Shown here: positions 9,140 to 19,059 of the stretch, piece by piece
How the letters are laid out: each line of letters starts with the position of its first letter
Position numbering within the stretch: the first letter of the stretch is position 1
Assembly: GCA_902561325.1 (NCBI GenBank)
Contig: CACEOL010000001.1
Span: forward strand, 92,209-156,208
From: an uncultured SAR86 cluster bacterium
GTDB lineage: Bacteria; Pseudomonadota; Gammaproteobacteria; Magnimaribacterales; AG-339-G14
DNA: 64,000 nucleotides
Reading direction: 5' to 3'
Program-made: the position numbers and the translations under genes
Notes under the pieces: model-generated
Told to the model about the DNA's origin: nothing
Database searches by the model: none
Seen by the model: only the letters and a program-made list of their open reading frames with translations

Positions 9140-9584
9140 AGAACTTGTCTTATCAAGCCTTGACGAGACAAAACAGCTTGCAGAAAAAATCGCTTCTTTT
9201 CTAATTCAAGAAAACAATTTCCCGATTTCTATTCATCTTGCTGGAGACTTAGGCACAGGAAAAACTACTTTAGTAAAAGAAGTTTTAAATTGTCTTGGTA
9301 TAGAAAATTTCATCAATAGTCCAACCTTTACTTTGATTGAGCCTTATGAAGTCAATGATTTGAAAATCTTTCACATCGATTTATACCGAGTGGAAAAAAT
9401 AACTGAGCTAAGCGCAATTGGTTTAGAAGAATATTTGCAGGAAGCGAATTCCATCAACTTTATTGAATGGCCTGAAAAAGGATCTGGTTTTTTAAAAGAG
9501 CCTGACATCGCCATTTCTTTATTTCATCAAGGAGAAGTTGCAAGAAAATGTAAAGTTGAAACTTCTTTAGACTTAAATCTTTAA
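9132..9584 (+). CDS. tsaE: tRNA threonylcarbamoyladenosine biosynthesis ATPase TsaE
   Basis: TsaE is the small ATPase that works with TsaB-TsaD to make t6A37 on ANN-decoding tRNAs. The Walker A motif GDLGTGKTTLVKE sits near residue 38, followed by NSPTFTLIEPY and the FIEWPEKG segment typical of the family. At 150 residues it is normal length. The start overlaps the nnrD stop by 8 bases. Its stop lies one base from the stop of convergent priA. Confidence 0.93.
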   Translation: MNKELVLSSLDETKQLAEKIASFLIQENNFPISIHLAGDLGTGKTTLVKEVLNCLGIENFINSPTFTLIEPYEVNDLKIFHIDLYRVEKITELSAIGLEEYLQEANSINFIEWPEKGSGFLKEPDIAISLFHQGEVARKCKVETSLDLNL

Positions 9585-9585
9585 G

Positions 9586-11751
9586 CTAGTTGAGTGGATC
9601 CACATCAATGCCAATTCTGACATTTTTAGAATAATCGCTTTGATCAATCATATTAATAACTTGATTTGCAAGGGCATGTATTTTTTTTCGATTTTCAGAT
9701 TTCAGGGTTAAGACCCATCGAAAATAATTTTTTCGCTTTTCGATAAGCTCTGGTTTTGGTCCTATAAATTCTTCGTCATTTAAGTTTAATGAACGAGAGA
9801 TTTCCATCAAAACCTTCTCAGGAAGAGGTCGTTTTAGGGACTCTGCATGAATGTTAATCTGATAAACAAAAGGAGGAAGCTTGCTGGTTTGTCTTTCTTC
9901 TAAAATTTCTTTGGCAATCTTATCGTAATCAAAAGAAGAAATTTTTTCTAAAAAAGGATGTTCTGGTACAAACGATTGCAAAATAACCTTGCCTTCTTTA
10001 TCTTCTCTGCCAGCTCTTCCTGAAACCTGAATCAGTAACTGAGCCAGCCTTTCAGAAGCTTTGTGATCTACTGAGAAAAGACCACTGTCAGCATCTACTA
10101 CTACCACTAAAGTTAAATTGGGCATGTGGTGACCTTTGGCTAAAATCTGAGTCCCCACCAATATGAGAGGCTCTTTGGAATCTGGTAATACCGAGTTGGA
10201 TTTTAATTTCTCCCTGCCCAAAGCTTCTCGGTCAACTCTGATTACAGGACTATTTTTGAAATACTCTTTTAAAAATTCTTCGAGTTTCTCGGTTCCCGTA
10301 TGAAAGAATTCTAAACTTTCTTCGTTACAGTTCAGACAAGCAACAGGCATCGGATGCTTGGTACCACAATGATGACAAACTAATCTTTTGGGATTGATGT
10401 GATAAACCATTGATACATCGCAGTTGTTGCATTCCGGAGTCCAACCACATTTGTTGCAAAAGACCATTGGGGCGTAGCCTTTTTTGTTGAGGAAGACTAA
10501 AACTTGATTGCCTTTACTCAATTCTTTTGAAATTTCATTGAGACTGTATTCGGTTAAACCCGATTTCAGTTCGGAAGACCTTAAGTCTGAGATTTCAAAC
10601 TTAGGCTGTCTGGCATCTTTTACTCTTTGGGTTAGTTTGTGTAAGAAGTATTTTTCATCATTGCAATTTTTCAGACTTTCTAGGCTGGGTGTTGCTGAGC
10701 ACATGATGACAGGAATTTTTTCAAGATTTGCTCGATAAACTGCTACATCTCTTGCTGAATATCTGAAACCATCGATTTGTTTATATGAAGAATCATGTTC
10801 TTCATCTACCACTATCAAGCCTAAATCCTTAAAGGGAGTAAATATTGCTGATCTTGTTCCAATTAAAATAGATTTAAAACCTTTGTTCATGTCGTTCCAA
10901 GAATGAGCTCTATCTTTTTCTGACATCTCTGAGTGCAAAAGAGCGACATTGTCTTCACCGAATCTCCTTTCAATTTCGGCCTTAAGATTTGGGGTAAGAC
11001 CAATTTCTGGAACAAGAATTAGAACTTGTTTACCTTTTTCTATGTGGTCTCTAATCAGATGGAAATATATTTCGGTTTTACCACTTCCCGTAACACCAAA
11101 AATTAGATGTGCAAAATTTGTTGAAGAATTTTTAATTGATTTATAAATTTTATTTTGTTCAGCATTCAATTCAAAAAAAGCATCTGAATTAAGTTCTTTA
11201 TTAGTTTTCAATTCATTTCGATTAAGGCTTTTAATCTCTACAAAACCTTTTGAAATTAAAGCATCCAGAATGGTTTTAGAGATTTTGTTTGCCCTTAAAC
11301 CTGGAAGGGATAACTCGGATTTGTATTGAAAAACTTCCAAGGCTTCAAATTGCTTTTTTGCGCGCCCAAAGGATTCTTTGCTAGCTAATTTTCCCAAGTT
11401 TGTAATTGCGTATACCTCTATGGAATCGCTTATTTCTTTGCCTTTTCTCAAGAAAGGTGGGAAATAAGATTTAAATATTTCTCCAATGGGTGCTTTATAG
11501 TAATTGGCTATCCATTGAATGAGTTCGTATGAAGGCTTATCGATTAAAGAATTTCTATCTAAAACTTTGGTTATGGGTTTTATAGATTTTATATTTGGAC
11601 TGGATTGTTTTTTTAATACGTACCCAACAATTTCTCGATTTCTAAATGGAACTTGAACTCTGGAGCCATTGGAAATCTTAATATTTGAACTGTAAGTAAA
11701 AGAGCTTCTTAAAGGTAAAGGGAGTGCTACTTCATAGTATAAATTTTCCAT
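9586..11751 (-). CDS. priA: Primosomal replication protein N' (helicase PriA)
   Basis: PriA recognises stalled forks and reloads the replisome. The 721-residue protein has the N-terminal 3'-DNA-binding domain, Walker A GVTGSGKTEIY near residue 219, the DEEH box (VVDEEHDSSYKQ), and a zinc region with paired cysteines (CNKCGW, CNNC, CHHCG, CLNC) near 430-475. Helicase C-terminal motifs follow (GTQILAKGHHMPN; VSGRAGRE). Length and order are standard. It ends one base from the tsaE stop. Confidence 0.95.
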   Translation of the reverse strand: MENLYYEVALPLPLRSSFTYSSNIKISNGSRVQVPFRNREIVGYVLKKQSSPNIKSIKPITKVLDRNSLIDKPSYELIQWIANYYKAPIGEIFKSYFPPFLRKGKEISDSIEVYAITNLGKLASKESFGRAKKQFEALEVFQYKSELSLPGLRANKISKTILDALISKGFVEIKSLNRNELKTNKELNSDAFFELNAEQNKIYKSIKNSSTNFAHLIFGVTGSGKTEIYFHLIRDHIEKGKQVLILVPEIGLTPNLKAEIERRFGEDNVALLHSEMSEKDRAHSWNDMNKGFKSILIGTRSAIFTPFKDLGLIVVDEEHDSSYKQIDGFRYSARDVAVYRANLEKIPVIMCSATPSLESLKNCNDEKYFLHKLTQRVKDARQPKFEISDLRSSELKSGLTEYSLNEISKELSKGNQVLVFLNKKGYAPMVFCNKCGWTPECNNCDVSMVYHINPKRLVCHHCGTKHPMPVACLNCNEESLEFFHTGTEKLEEFLKEYFKNSPVIRVDREALGREKLKSNSVLPDSKEPLILVGTQILAKGHHMPNLTLVVVVDADSGLFSVDHKASERLAQLLIQVSGRAGREDKEGKVILQSFVPEHPFLEKISSFDYDKIAKEILEERQTSKLPPFVYQINIHAESLKRPLPEKVLMEISRSLNLNDEEFIGPKPELIEKRKNYFRWVLTLKSENRKKIHALANQVINMIDQSDYSKNVRIGIDVDPLN

Positions 11752-11761
11752 TTAAGTTTAT

Positions 11762-11789
11762 TTGAGAATAAATAGTCTTCTGGTATAGT
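11762..11789 (+). promoter_or_regulatory. Predicted sigma70 promoter for the L31 gene
   Basis: A -35-like TTGAGA at 11762-11767 and a -10-like TATAGT at 11784-11789 are separated by 16 bases, with a TG just before the -10 element. This lies in the 70-base gap between divergent priA and the L31 gene. Confidence 0.55.
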
Positions 11790-11821
11790 GCGGCAGCATA
11801 TTTTTTTAATCAAGAAGAATA

Positions 11822-12238
11822 GTGAAAAAAGAAATTCATCCAGAATACAGAACGGTTTTATTTCATGATGTGAGTGTAGATAAGTACTACCTCATTCCAT
11901 CAACATTGGAAACTGACCAAACAAAAGAATGGGAAGATGGTAATACCTATCCTTACTGTCCTCTTGATGTGTCTTCGGCCTCACATCCTTTCTATACAGG
12001 CCAGAATAAAATTATTGATACTGGTGGAAGAGTTGAAAGGTTCAAAAAACGTTTTTCAAAAAAGAAAGCTGCTGTAAAGGCTGCTCCTGCTGAAGAAAGC
12101 TCTCAAGAAGAGACTCCTCCGGCTGAAGAAGAAGATTTAAAAACCTCGGTTCCTGCTGAAGAAGTAACGAAAGAGGCTCCTGAAGCCTCAACTGAAGAAG
12201 GAAGTGATGAATCTTCTAATTCTTCTGAAGAAAAATAA
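11822..12238 (+). CDS. rpmE2: 50S ribosomal protein L31 type B with acidic C-terminal tail
   Basis: The first 85 residues are L31 of the zinc-free type [32 protein letters not shown] and [11 protein letters not shown]. The CxxC pairs of type A are missing. About 50 residues follow, made almost only of Glu, Ala, Pro, Ser and Thr, a low-complexity acidic tail. Type B L31 is about 85-90 residues, so the tail is an addition. It starts at GTG (11822). A predicted promoter lies just upstream. typA follows after 42 bases. Confidence 0.88.
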   Translation: MKKEIHPEYRTVLFHDVSVDKYYLIPSTLETDQTKEWEDGNTYPYCPLDVSSASHPFYTGQNKIIDTGGRVERFKKRFSKKKAAVKAAPAEESSQEETPPAEEEDLKTSVPAEEVTKEAPEASTEEGSDESSNSSEEK

Positions 12239-12280
12239 CTGTTCGTACTTCATTTTTTAGACTTCTAACCAGTCACTAAT

Positions 12281-14068
12281 ATGAATCCTGAATTTATTAG
12301 AAATATCGCCATCATTGCACACGTCGATCATGGAAAAACAACTTTAGTCGATAAATTATTAGAACATTCCGGCACCTTAGATCGAAAAAATATTGGCTCA
12401 GAAAGAATCTTAGATTCCAATGATCAAGAAAGAGAAAGAGGAATAACTATTCTTTCTAAAAACACTGCCATCAAATGGAAAGATTACAAAATCAATATTG
12501 TAGACACTCCTGGACATGCTGATTTTGGTGGAGAAGTTGAAAGAGTTTTGTCTATGGTAGATTCAGTTTTATTGCTAGTTGATGCAGTCGATGGTCCCAT
12601 GCCACAAACCAGATTTGTAACTCAAAAAGCTTTTGAACAAGGACTAAATCCCATTCTAGTTATAAACAAAATCGATCGTCCAAGTGCCAGACCAGATTGG
12701 GTACAAGACCAAGTTTTTGATCTCTTCGATAGGCTGGGTGGGAACGATCAACAGATGGATTTTCCTACAATCTATACCTCTGCATTGAATGGAACTTCTG
12801 GTCTGGATTTAAAAAAAATTGAAGAAAACATGTCTCCACTCTTAGACCTCATCATAAATAAAGTGAATGAACCCCCTGTGAGTTTGGAAGAACCATTTCA
12901 AATGCAAATCAGTGCTTTAGATAGTAATAACTATGTAGGAGTAATTGGCATTGGCAGAATATCTCGTGGAAACGTTAAACCAAACGATTCAGTTGTAGTG
13001 ATTGATGCTGAAGGAGAGCAAAAAACAGGAAAAATTCTCCAAGTTTTGGGTCACGAAGGCCTTGAAAGAGTTGAGGTCGAAAAAGCTGAAGCAGGTGACA
13101 TTGTCTGTGTGACAGGTATAGAAAAGTTATATATCTCAGATACTTTATGTAATCCGGAGAATATAGAACAACTCCCTCCTCTCTCTGTAGATGAGCCAAC
13201 TGTAAGCATGACCTTCCAAGTGAATGATTCTCCATTTGCTGGTAAGGAAGGTAAATTTGTAACTTCAAGAAACATCAAAGACCGACTTGAGCAAGAATTA
13301 TTGTCTAATGTTGCTTTGAGAGTTGAGCAAGGTGAAAGTGCTGATAAATTCAAAGTCTCCGGTAGAGGGGAATTACATTTATCAGTTTTAATAGAAAGCA
13401 TGCGTCGAGACGGGTTCGAGTTGGGAGTTTCTAAACCAGAAGTTATTCAGAAAGATATGAATGGCGAAATCCATGAACCTTTCGAACAAATAGTAATTGA
13501 TATCGAGGAACAACATCAGGGACCTGTAATGGAAGAAATGGGTTCAAGAAAAGCAGAACTGAAAAACATGGAACCGAGCGAAAGTGGGAGAATAAAATTG
13601 GATTTTATTGCGCCTTCCAGAGGTATGATTGGATTTAGGTCGCAGTTTCTTACTTTAACGAGCGGTACCGGAATTTTAACCAGTATCTTTGATCATTACG
13701 GACCTGCAAAAAAAGGTGAGATTACTACTCGTCAAAATGGTGTCCTGGTCTCTATGGCTGAAGGCAAAACCTTAGCCTATTCGTTATTCAACTTACAAAA
13801 TAGAGGGAAGCTTTTTGTAGGACACGGATTGAATGTTTATAAAGGGCAAATTGTTGGCTTACATTCCAGAGACAACGACTTACCGGTTAACCCAACAAAA
13901 GCAAAACAGTTAACCAATATCAGAGCCTCCGGTACTGATGAAAATCTTATCTTGGTTCCGCATATTGAACATTCTTTAGAACAGGCATTGGAATTTATCG
14001 AAGAGGACGAATTAGTAGAAGTAACTCCTTCAGCTATTAGATTAAGAAAAAAAGCTTTCAGATTTTAA
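12281..14068 (+). CDS. typA: Ribosome-associated GTPase TypA/BipA
   Basis: TypA/BipA is a translational GTPase involved in 50S assembly and stress responses. The 595-residue protein has G1 [15 protein letters not shown] at residue 13, the switch I segment [13 protein letters not shown]3 [14 protein letters not shown] and G4 NKIDRP. The C-terminal BipA-specific part ([34 protein letters not shown]) is intact. It ends one base from the stop of convergent dut. Confidence 0.96.
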   Translation: MNPEFIRNIAIIAHVDHGKTTLVDKLLEHSGTLDRKNIGSERILDSNDQERERGITILSKNTAIKWKDYKINIVDTPGHADFGGEVERVLSMVDSVLLLVDAVDGPMPQTRFVTQKAFEQGLNPILVINKIDRPSARPDWVQDQVFDLFDRLGGNDQQMDFPTIYTSALNGTSGLDLKKIEENMSPLLDLIINKVNEPPVSLEEPFQMQISALDSNNYVGVIGIGRISRGNVKPNDSVVVIDAEGEQKTGKILQVLGHEGLERVEVEKAEAGDIVCVTGIEKLYISDTLCNPENIEQLPPLSVDEPTVSMTFQVNDSPFAGKEGKFVTSRNIKDRLEQELLSNVALRVEQGESADKFKVSGRGELHLSVLIESMRRDGFELGVSKPEVIQKDMNGEIHEPFEQIVIDIEEQHQGPVMEEMGSRKAELKNMEPSESGRIKLDFIAPSRGMIGFRSQFLTLTSGTGILTSIFDHYGPAKKGEITTRQNGVLVSMAEGKTLAYSLFNLQNRGKLFVGHGLNVYKGQIVGLHSRDNDLPVNPTKAKQLTNIRASGTDENLILVPHIEHSLEQALEFIEEDELVEVTPSAIRLRKKAFRF

Positions 14069-14069
14069 T

Positions 14070-14621
14070 TTATTTAGTTCCTGAAGAACCGAAACCCTTA
14101 GAGCCTCTTTCTGAGAAATCAAATTCAGAAACCAACTTAAAGTTTGGTGAAGTAACAGCAAAGAACATCATCTGGGCAATCCTATCTCCAGGAAGAATCT
14201 CGAATGATTCTTTTGATCTATTCCATAAAGAGACCATGATTTCTCCTTGATAATCTGAATCAATAAGGCCCACCAGATTTCCCAAGACGATTCCATGTTT
14301 ATGCCCTAAGCCTGACCTAGGGAGAATCAAGGCTGCATATTTAGAGTCTTTAATATGTATTGAAAATCCAGTGGAAAAAAGAAAAGTCTCATCGGACTGA
14401 AGAACTTTCTTTTCTTTGATATTAGTTCTCAGGTCTAATGCTGCAGATCCTGCAGTACTAAATTTAGGTAAGGGAATTTTGTTGCCAAGTTCGTTATCAA
14501 GAATTTTAAATTCAACGTTAAGTGCTATATTCGAAGTTGCTTGTTGCCCGGGACTAACCGCTTTGGATATTAAGGAAGGCAGGAATATTCCTACTAATTT
14601 GAGCAAAATCCATCTAATCAT
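14070..14621 (-). CDS. dut: dUTP diphosphatase with N-terminal extension
   Basis: Dut hydrolyses dUTP to dUMP. All five dUTPase motifs are visible: [52 protein letters not shown] and [11 protein letters not shown]. At 183 residues it is about 30 longer than E. coli Dut. The extra N-terminal piece is hydrophobic ([15 protein letters not shown]). The ATG overlaps the coaBC stop by 8 bases, which supports the start, but no other in-frame ATG lies close to the domain, so a non-ATG start cannot be excluded. coaBC-dut is a common gammaproteobacterial pair. Confidence 0.9.
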   Translation of the reverse strand: MIRWILLKLVGIFLPSLISKAVSPGQQATSNIALNVEFKILDNELGNKIPLPKFSTAGSAALDLRTNIKEKKVLQSDETFLFSTGFSIHIKDSKYAALILPRSGLGHKHGIVLGNLVGLIDSDYQGEIMVSLWNRSKESFEILPGDRIAQMMFFAVTSPNFKLVSEFDFSERGSKGFGSSGTK

Positions 14622-15816
14622 TAAGGATGTTTTTTGAAATAAATTGCACTATTTTTCTGGCAACCTTTTCTTTTGAAGTTTTAGGTATTTTTAATTCTTC
14701 TTTTTCAGTAATTAATGTCACCTCATTATTGTTTGAGTCAAAACCTATAGAACTATCTGAGACATCGTTGGCGACAATTAAATTCAAATTCTTTGAAGAT
14801 AATTTTTTTCTAGCGTTATCAACCATGTTTTCCGTTTCTGCTGCAAAACCGACTATTTTTAAATTGGGATTGTTGTCGGAAACGTGTTTCAAAATGTCTT
14901 CATTTTTTTCTAAACTCAAGCTCATGTTTTTGGATTGATCTTTTTTTATTTTTTGAGGTTCAGCATTCTTCATTTTGAAATCTGCAACTGCGGCTGTTGA
15001 TATAAACAAGTCGATATCAGATAGATTTGCGGTAACGTGCTCTTTCATTTCCTCGGCAGATTCGATATCTATTCTTTTGACCCTCTCTGGTGTATCTAAA
15101 GTTACTGGACCAGAAATCAAAGTCACTATTGCGGATTCATCAACAGCGGCTTTAGCAAGCGAAAACCCCATCTTTCCAGAACTTTTATTAGAGATGTATC
15201 TAACAGGATCTATTTTTTCTCTTGTAGGCCCAGCAGTGATTAGTACTTTTTTACCAGCTAGCAATCCGGTAGAAAATTCTTTAGCTACTTCCTCAATAAT
15301 TTCCTTAGGTTCTGACATTCTACCAGGACCCACATCACCACAAGCTTGATCACCCTCGTTAGGACCTATTTGGTGAAAAACAGGTTTTTTCAGCAATGAA
15401 AGATTCTTTTTTGTACGTTTATCCTTCCACATGCCTTGATTCATTGCAGGAGCAAAAAATATTTTAGAGTCTGCAGCAAGACATACCGCAGACATTAAGT
15501 CGTCGCCTCTTCCAGCAGCAAGTTTTGCAAGGCTATCTGCCGAACATGGAGAAATTACTATGGCATCAGCCCATCTTGCTAATTCTATGTGTCCCATAGC
15601 TGATTCGGCATTGGTATCTAGAAGATCTGAATGAACTTCATTACCAGACAATGCCTGCATGGTAAGAGGTGTAATGAATTCTTTGGCTGCTTCAGTCATC
15701 AGTACTCGAACTTCAGAGCCTGAGCTCTTAAATAACCTGATTAACTCAGCCGCTTTATATGCAGCAATACCTCCTGTGACGCACAGCAAAATTTGTCTAT
15801 TAGCCAATTGTTCCAT
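14614..15816 (-). CDS. coaBC: Bifunctional phosphopantothenoylcysteine decarboxylase / phosphopantothenate-cysteine ligase
   Basis: CoaBC makes 4'-phosphopantetheine for coenzyme A. The N-terminal flavin decarboxylase (CoaC) has [16 protein letters not shown], the [16 protein letters not shown] region with the active-site His, and [13 protein letters not shown] with the catalytic Cys. The C-terminal CoaB ligase begins near residue 190 with [20 protein letters not shown] and ends with FAAETENM and IVANDVS. The 400-residue length is normal. It overlaps downstream dut. Confidence 0.95.
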   Translation of the reverse strand: MEQLANRQILLCVTGGIAAYKAAELIRLFKSSGSEVRVLMTEAAKEFITPLTMQALSGNEVHSDLLDTNAESAMGHIELARWADAIVISPCSADSLAKLAAGRGDDLMSAVCLAADSKIFFAPAMNQGMWKDKRTKKNLSLLKKPVFHQIGPNEGDQACGDVGPGRMSEPKEIIEEVAKEFSTGLLAGKKVLITAGPTREKIDPVRYISNKSSGKMGFSLAKAAVDESAIVTLISGPVTLDTPERVKRIDIESAEEMKEHVTANLSDIDLFISTAAVADFKMKNAEPQKIKKDQSKNMSLSLEKNEDILKHVSDNNPNLKIVGFAAETENMVDNARKKLSSKNLNLIVANDVSDSSIGFDSNNNEVTLITEKEELKIPKTSKEKVARKIVQFISKNILND

Positions 15817-15857
15817 ACAAAAATTATAACTCAGATAGGTTTCTTTGAACTTAGGAT

Positions 15858-15868
15858 TCTGGTATAAA
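15858..15868 (+). promoter_or_regulatory. Predicted extended -10 promoter for L28-L33
   Basis: The sequence TCTGGTATAAA is an extended -10 (TGG then TATAAA, 15863-15868) without a good -35 at normal spacing. The L31 promoter shares TTCTGGTATA at its -10. It lies between divergent coaBC and the L28 gene, 22 bases before the L28 start. Confidence 0.45.
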
Positions 15869-15890
15869 GCTCTTCTTGCAAAAGAATATT

Positions 15891-16127
15891 ATGAGCAAAG
15901 AGTGTCAAGTAACAGGAAAAACTCCAATGGCAGGAAACAATGTTTCTAAGGCTGTTAATAAAACCAAAAGAAAGTTTATGCCTAATTTGCATCGTCATAA
16001 GTTTTGGGTAGAGTCTGAAAATAAATATGTGACCCTTACTCTTTCTGCTAAAGGGATGAGAATCATTGATAAAAAAGGCATTGATGTTGTTTTAAAAGAA
16101 ATTAGAAATCGAGGTGAAAAGATATGA
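15891..16127 (+). CDS. rpmB: 50S ribosomal protein L28
   Basis: L28 of the large subunit, 78 residues, with the N-terminal signature [19 protein letters not shown] and the [14 protein letters not shown] segment. The frame opens earlier at a TTG (15876), but the ATG at 15891 matches the family start exactly. The stop overlaps the start of the L33 gene (ATGA), the usual rpmB-rpmG pair. Confidence 0.96.
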   Translation: MSKECQVTGKTPMAGNNVSKAVNKTKRKFMPNLHRHKFWVESENKYVTLTLSAKGMRIIDKKGIDVVLKEIRNRGEKI

Positions 16128-16279
16128 GAGAAAAAATTAAACTAGTCTCCTCAGCTGGAACGGGTCATTTCTATACAACAGATAAAAATAAGACTAAAAC
16201 TCCAGACAAAATAGAATTTAAAAAATATGACCCTAGAGTCAAAAAGCACGTCATCTACAAAGAAGAAAAAATCAAATAA
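16124..16279 (+). CDS. rpmG: 50S ribosomal protein L33
   Basis: A 51-residue gene starting with [19 protein letters not shown] and ending [12 protein letters not shown]. This matches L33, with the HFYTTxKN and FKKYDPxVKKHVxYKE patterns of the family. The zinc cysteines of some L33 proteins are absent, as in the E. coli type. The ATG overlaps the L28 stop by four bases, which fixes the start. The maf reading frame begins within or just after its 3' end. Confidence 0.96.
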   Translation: MREKIKLVSSAGTGHFYTTDKNKTKTPDKIEFKKYDPRVKKHVIYKEEKIK

Positions 16280-16892
16280 TTTCGATATTTATCTTGCTTC
16301 TAGCTCGCCTAGAAGATCCGAAATTCTTAAAAATCTAAAAGTTAATTTTGAAATCCTAAAATGCGATTTTGATGAGTCCAATTTTACTGACGAAAGTCCC
16401 GAGGATTTTGTTATTAAAAATACTCAGCAAAAATGTCTTGCTGCTCATGCGATTAGACAAAAAAAGAAGTTGTCCAATAAACCTATTTTAACGGCTGATA
16501 CTATTGTTGCGATGGATGGCAAAATATTTGGAAAGCCTCAAAACAAAGACCATGCCATTGCAATGCTTCTTGAGTTTTCTGGAAGGAAACATTCGGTCAT
16601 GACATGTGTTTGCTTAGGGGAAACCGACCCTCAGTCTGATGCCGAAGTAAAAATGATATTTGATCTTGTCAGAACTGAAATTCAATTTGCAAACTTAAAT
16701 GCCAATCAATGTGCAAAATATTGGGAAACCAATGAACCAAAAGATAAAGCAGGTGCTTATGGCATTCAGGGTTATGGTGCTTTGTTTGTTGAGTCTTTGG
16801 AGGGTAGCTACAGCAACGTTGTTGGCTTACCAATCGTTGAAACTTGTAAGATTTTCAAAGAAAAGAATATTGGCTATTGGTTGAATCAATAA
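16227..16892 (+). CDS. maf: Maf-family nucleotide pyrophosphatase (dTTP/UTP type)
   Basis: Maf proteins hydrolyse non-canonical and some canonical NTPs. The motif [14 protein letters not shown] marks the N-terminus, followed by [11 protein letters not shown] and [16 protein letters not shown], as in YhdE-type Maf. The only ATG (16227) lies inside the L33 gene and adds 18 residues that are just an out-of-frame reading of L33. The homology starts right after the L33 stop with no ATG, GTG or TTG beside it. The true start may be non-standard, or the overlap may be real. Length is otherwise normal. Confidence 0.85.
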   Translation: MTLESKSTSSTKKKKSNNFDIYLASSSPRRSEILKNLKVNFEILKCDFDESNFTDESPEDFVIKNTQQKCLAAHAIRQKKKLSNKPILTADTIVAMDGKIFGKPQNKDHAIAMLLEFSGRKHSVMTCVCLGETDPQSDAEVKMIFDLVRTEIQFANLNANQCAKYWETNEPKDKAGAYGIQGYGALFVESLEGSYSNVVGLPIVETCKIFKEKNIGYWLNQ

Positions 16893-16917
16893 CTTTCTAA
16901 TTCAGATAAAATGAAGT

Positions 16918-18444
16918 GTGAATTTTTCTAAATTTTTCGCTGGATTTTTTTTTGGTTCTTTAATTGTCTTAGCTTTTCAGCCTTTTAACTATTGGTTTTT
17001 GACTTTTCTGGTTCCAGGACTTTTCTATCAATTGGTTAAAAATGAAAGCGTAAAAAATACTTTTTTTATTTCCTATTTTTTTGGTTTTGGCATTTGGGCA
17101 TTTGGAATATTTTGGATAGAAAATAGCATAACTGTGTATGGAGGGGCCTCACCAATATTGGGAAGTTTTCTTACATTATTGCTAGCAGCTTTTTTAAGCT
17201 TGTTTCAGGCTATCAGTTTTACCTTATTTAAGCTTGTCACCAACCATAGAAAATCTTTCGAAGCTTTTCTACTTTTCCCAGCCGCATGGGTGTTGAGCGA
17301 ATGGCTGAGAGAATTTCTATTTACTGGCTTCCCATGGTTGTACATAGGTTATACCTCTGTAGATAACCTTCTCTTACAAGGTTACATTCCTATCCTTGGA
17401 ATTTTTGGTATGAGTTTTCTCATTGTTTTAATCTCTCAAATATTTCTTTCTTTGCTTGGCAACTTAAGAGACTTAACCCAAAGAAAATCTTTGTATTTAT
17501 CTTCCTTTATCTTAATAATCATTTTTATCGGCAATCAACCGCTTGAAAATATCAATTGGACTAAATCAACTGGAAAGATCTCCGCAATAGTTGTTCAGCC
17601 CAATATTGATATCAAAGAAAAATGGACGCAAAAAGGATTAAATAAAATTGAAAGCGCAATAGAAAAAAAATTAAGTCAGAATCCACTACAAAATCTCACT
17701 CAACCCACTGTCATATTTTGGCCGGAGGTAACCCTTACCTCATTAATTCAAAAAAATCGAATTGATGAATTTAGGAATAGCATTCTTGATGAAAACAATA
17801 TGCTCGGAATGGTTATGGGTGCTCTATCGGAAACCAAGTCAGAGGAGATAAATAACTCATTAATTGGTATTGGCAATATCTCAGGTATTTACGACAAAAA
17901 GTTTTTAGTCCCCTTTGGTGAATATATTCCTTTTTCAGGATTTTTCAGTGCACTTTTTGATTTTTTTAATTTTAATAGACCACAAATATTACCAGGTATA
18001 GAAAATAATCTTATCGGTGATAATTTAATCAAAATATCTTCAGCAATTTGTTACGAGATTGCCTATCAAAATATCTTTTTATCTAACAGCAAAAAAACGA
18101 ACATCTTGTTTAATGCCAGTAATGATAATTGGTTTGGAACTGGCTTAGGCCCCCATCAACATTTGCAGATTGCAAGATTTAGAGCAGCTGAACATCAAAA
18201 ATATTTAGTCAGATCCACATCAACTGGCATCAGCGCCTTAATTAATCATCACGGACAGATAGTTAAAAAAATTAAAACTTCGATTAATGAAAATGAATTC
18301 GAAAGTTTTCAAGAAGATGTGTTTCTTAAATCAGGTCAAACTCCCTATGCAAATTTTGGAAAAAAACCTTTCTTATTCATATTGGTTATTATCTTTTTTA
18401 TATCTGCGATATTAAAATTTAGAAGAGATGAAAGTTTTATTTAA
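16918..18444 (+). CDS. lnt: Apolipoprotein N-acyltransferase
   Basis: Lnt adds the third acyl chain to lipoproteins in the inner membrane. The 508-residue protein has six to seven N-terminal membrane segments and a periplasmic nitrilase-like domain. The catalytic Glu is in FWPEVTLTSL (near 269), the Lys in KKFLVPFGEYIPF (near 326) and the Cys in SAICYEIAY (near 377). A final membrane segment follows. It starts at GTG 16918. The next gene, a lipoprotein-type L,D-transpeptidase, overlaps by 17 bases. Confidence 0.94.
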   Translation: MNFSKFFAGFFFGSLIVLAFQPFNYWFLTFLVPGLFYQLVKNESVKNTFFISYFFGFGIWAFGIFWIENSITVYGGASPILGSFLTLLLAAFLSLFQAISFTLFKLVTNHRKSFEAFLLFPAAWVLSEWLREFLFTGFPWLYIGYTSVDNLLLQGYIPILGIFGMSFLIVLISQIFLSLLGNLRDLTQRKSLYLSSFILIIIFIGNQPLENINWTKSTGKISAIVVQPNIDIKEKWTQKGLNKIESAIEKKLSQNPLQNLTQPTVIFWPEVTLTSLIQKNRIDEFRNSILDENNMLGMVMGALSETKSEEINNSLIGIGNISGIYDKKFLVPFGEYIPFSGFFSALFDFFNFNRPQILPGIENNLIGDNLIKISSAICYEIAYQNIFLSNSKKTNILFNASNDNWFGTGLGPHQHLQIARFRAAEHQKYLVRSTSTGISALINHHGQIVKKIKTSINENEFESFQEDVFLKSGQTPYANFGKKPFLFILVIIFFISAILKFRRDESFI

Positions 18445-19036
18445 ATATTTAATTTTTGTAGTCTTTAGTTCTACCTTTTTTTATGGTTGTAGCTCAGTGC
18501 CTCTGGATTATTCATATTATGAAAATATTAATTTTCAAGAGTTTGGAGAAATTAATAAAAATCGAACTCACGTTTTGATAAATTTAGCTAGACAAGAACT
18601 TACAATAAAAAGTCCATATTCAAGTAAAACCTATCCCATTTCATCTTCTGCTTATGGAATCGGTAGTGTTCGAGATAGTTTAAAAACTCCTCTCGGCGCA
18701 CATGTAATTTCTGAAAAAATCGGCAAAGGAGCAAAAATAGGATCTGTTTTCAAAGCGAGAAAATTTACTGGAGAAGTAGTAGTGCCAATAACAGAAAAAA
18801 TAGATATTAAAGAAGATGTAATAACCACGAGAATTCTATGGCTGGATGGTTTGGAAATTGGAAAAAATAAAGGAGGAAATGTAGATTCAAAAAGTCGATA
18901 TATTTACATTCATGGTACCGCCGAAGAGGGTCTTATTGGTGAGCCCGCTAGCTTGGGTTGCATCAGAATGAGAAATACAGACGTTATAAAGTTATTCAAT
19001 AGGGTGAGAAAAGGTACGCAGGTATTGATTTACTGA
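18428..19036 (+). CDS. L,D-transpeptidase (YkuD) lipoprotein
   Basis: A 202-residue YkuD-domain enzyme expected to cross-link peptidoglycan or attach proteins to it. The N-terminus has a lipoprotein signal with lipobox FFYGC (Cys near 21). The catalytic site is YIYIHGT ... SLGCIRMRN, with His near 161 and Cys near 177. The C-terminus ends just after the domain. It overlaps the end of lnt, so the two are expressed together, fitting as Lnt would mature its lipid anchor. Confidence 0.88.
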   Translation: MKVLFKYLIFVVFSSTFFYGCSSVPLDYSYYENINFQEFGEINKNRTHVLINLARQELTIKSPYSSKTYPISSSAYGIGSVRDSLKTPLGAHVISEKIGKGAKIGSVFKARKFTGEVVVPITEKIDIKEDVITTRILWLDGLEIGKNKGGNVDSKSRYIYIHGTAEEGLIGEPASLGCIRMRNTDVIKLFNRVRKGTQVLIY

Positions 19037-19059
19037 ACTTTATTATTTAATTTACATAA

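Noticed and set aside
14975..15349. Plus-strand ORF of 124 residues inside coaBC
   Set aside because: Ser-rich antisense shadow of coaBC; similar shadows exist in typA, ybbP and the large receptor.
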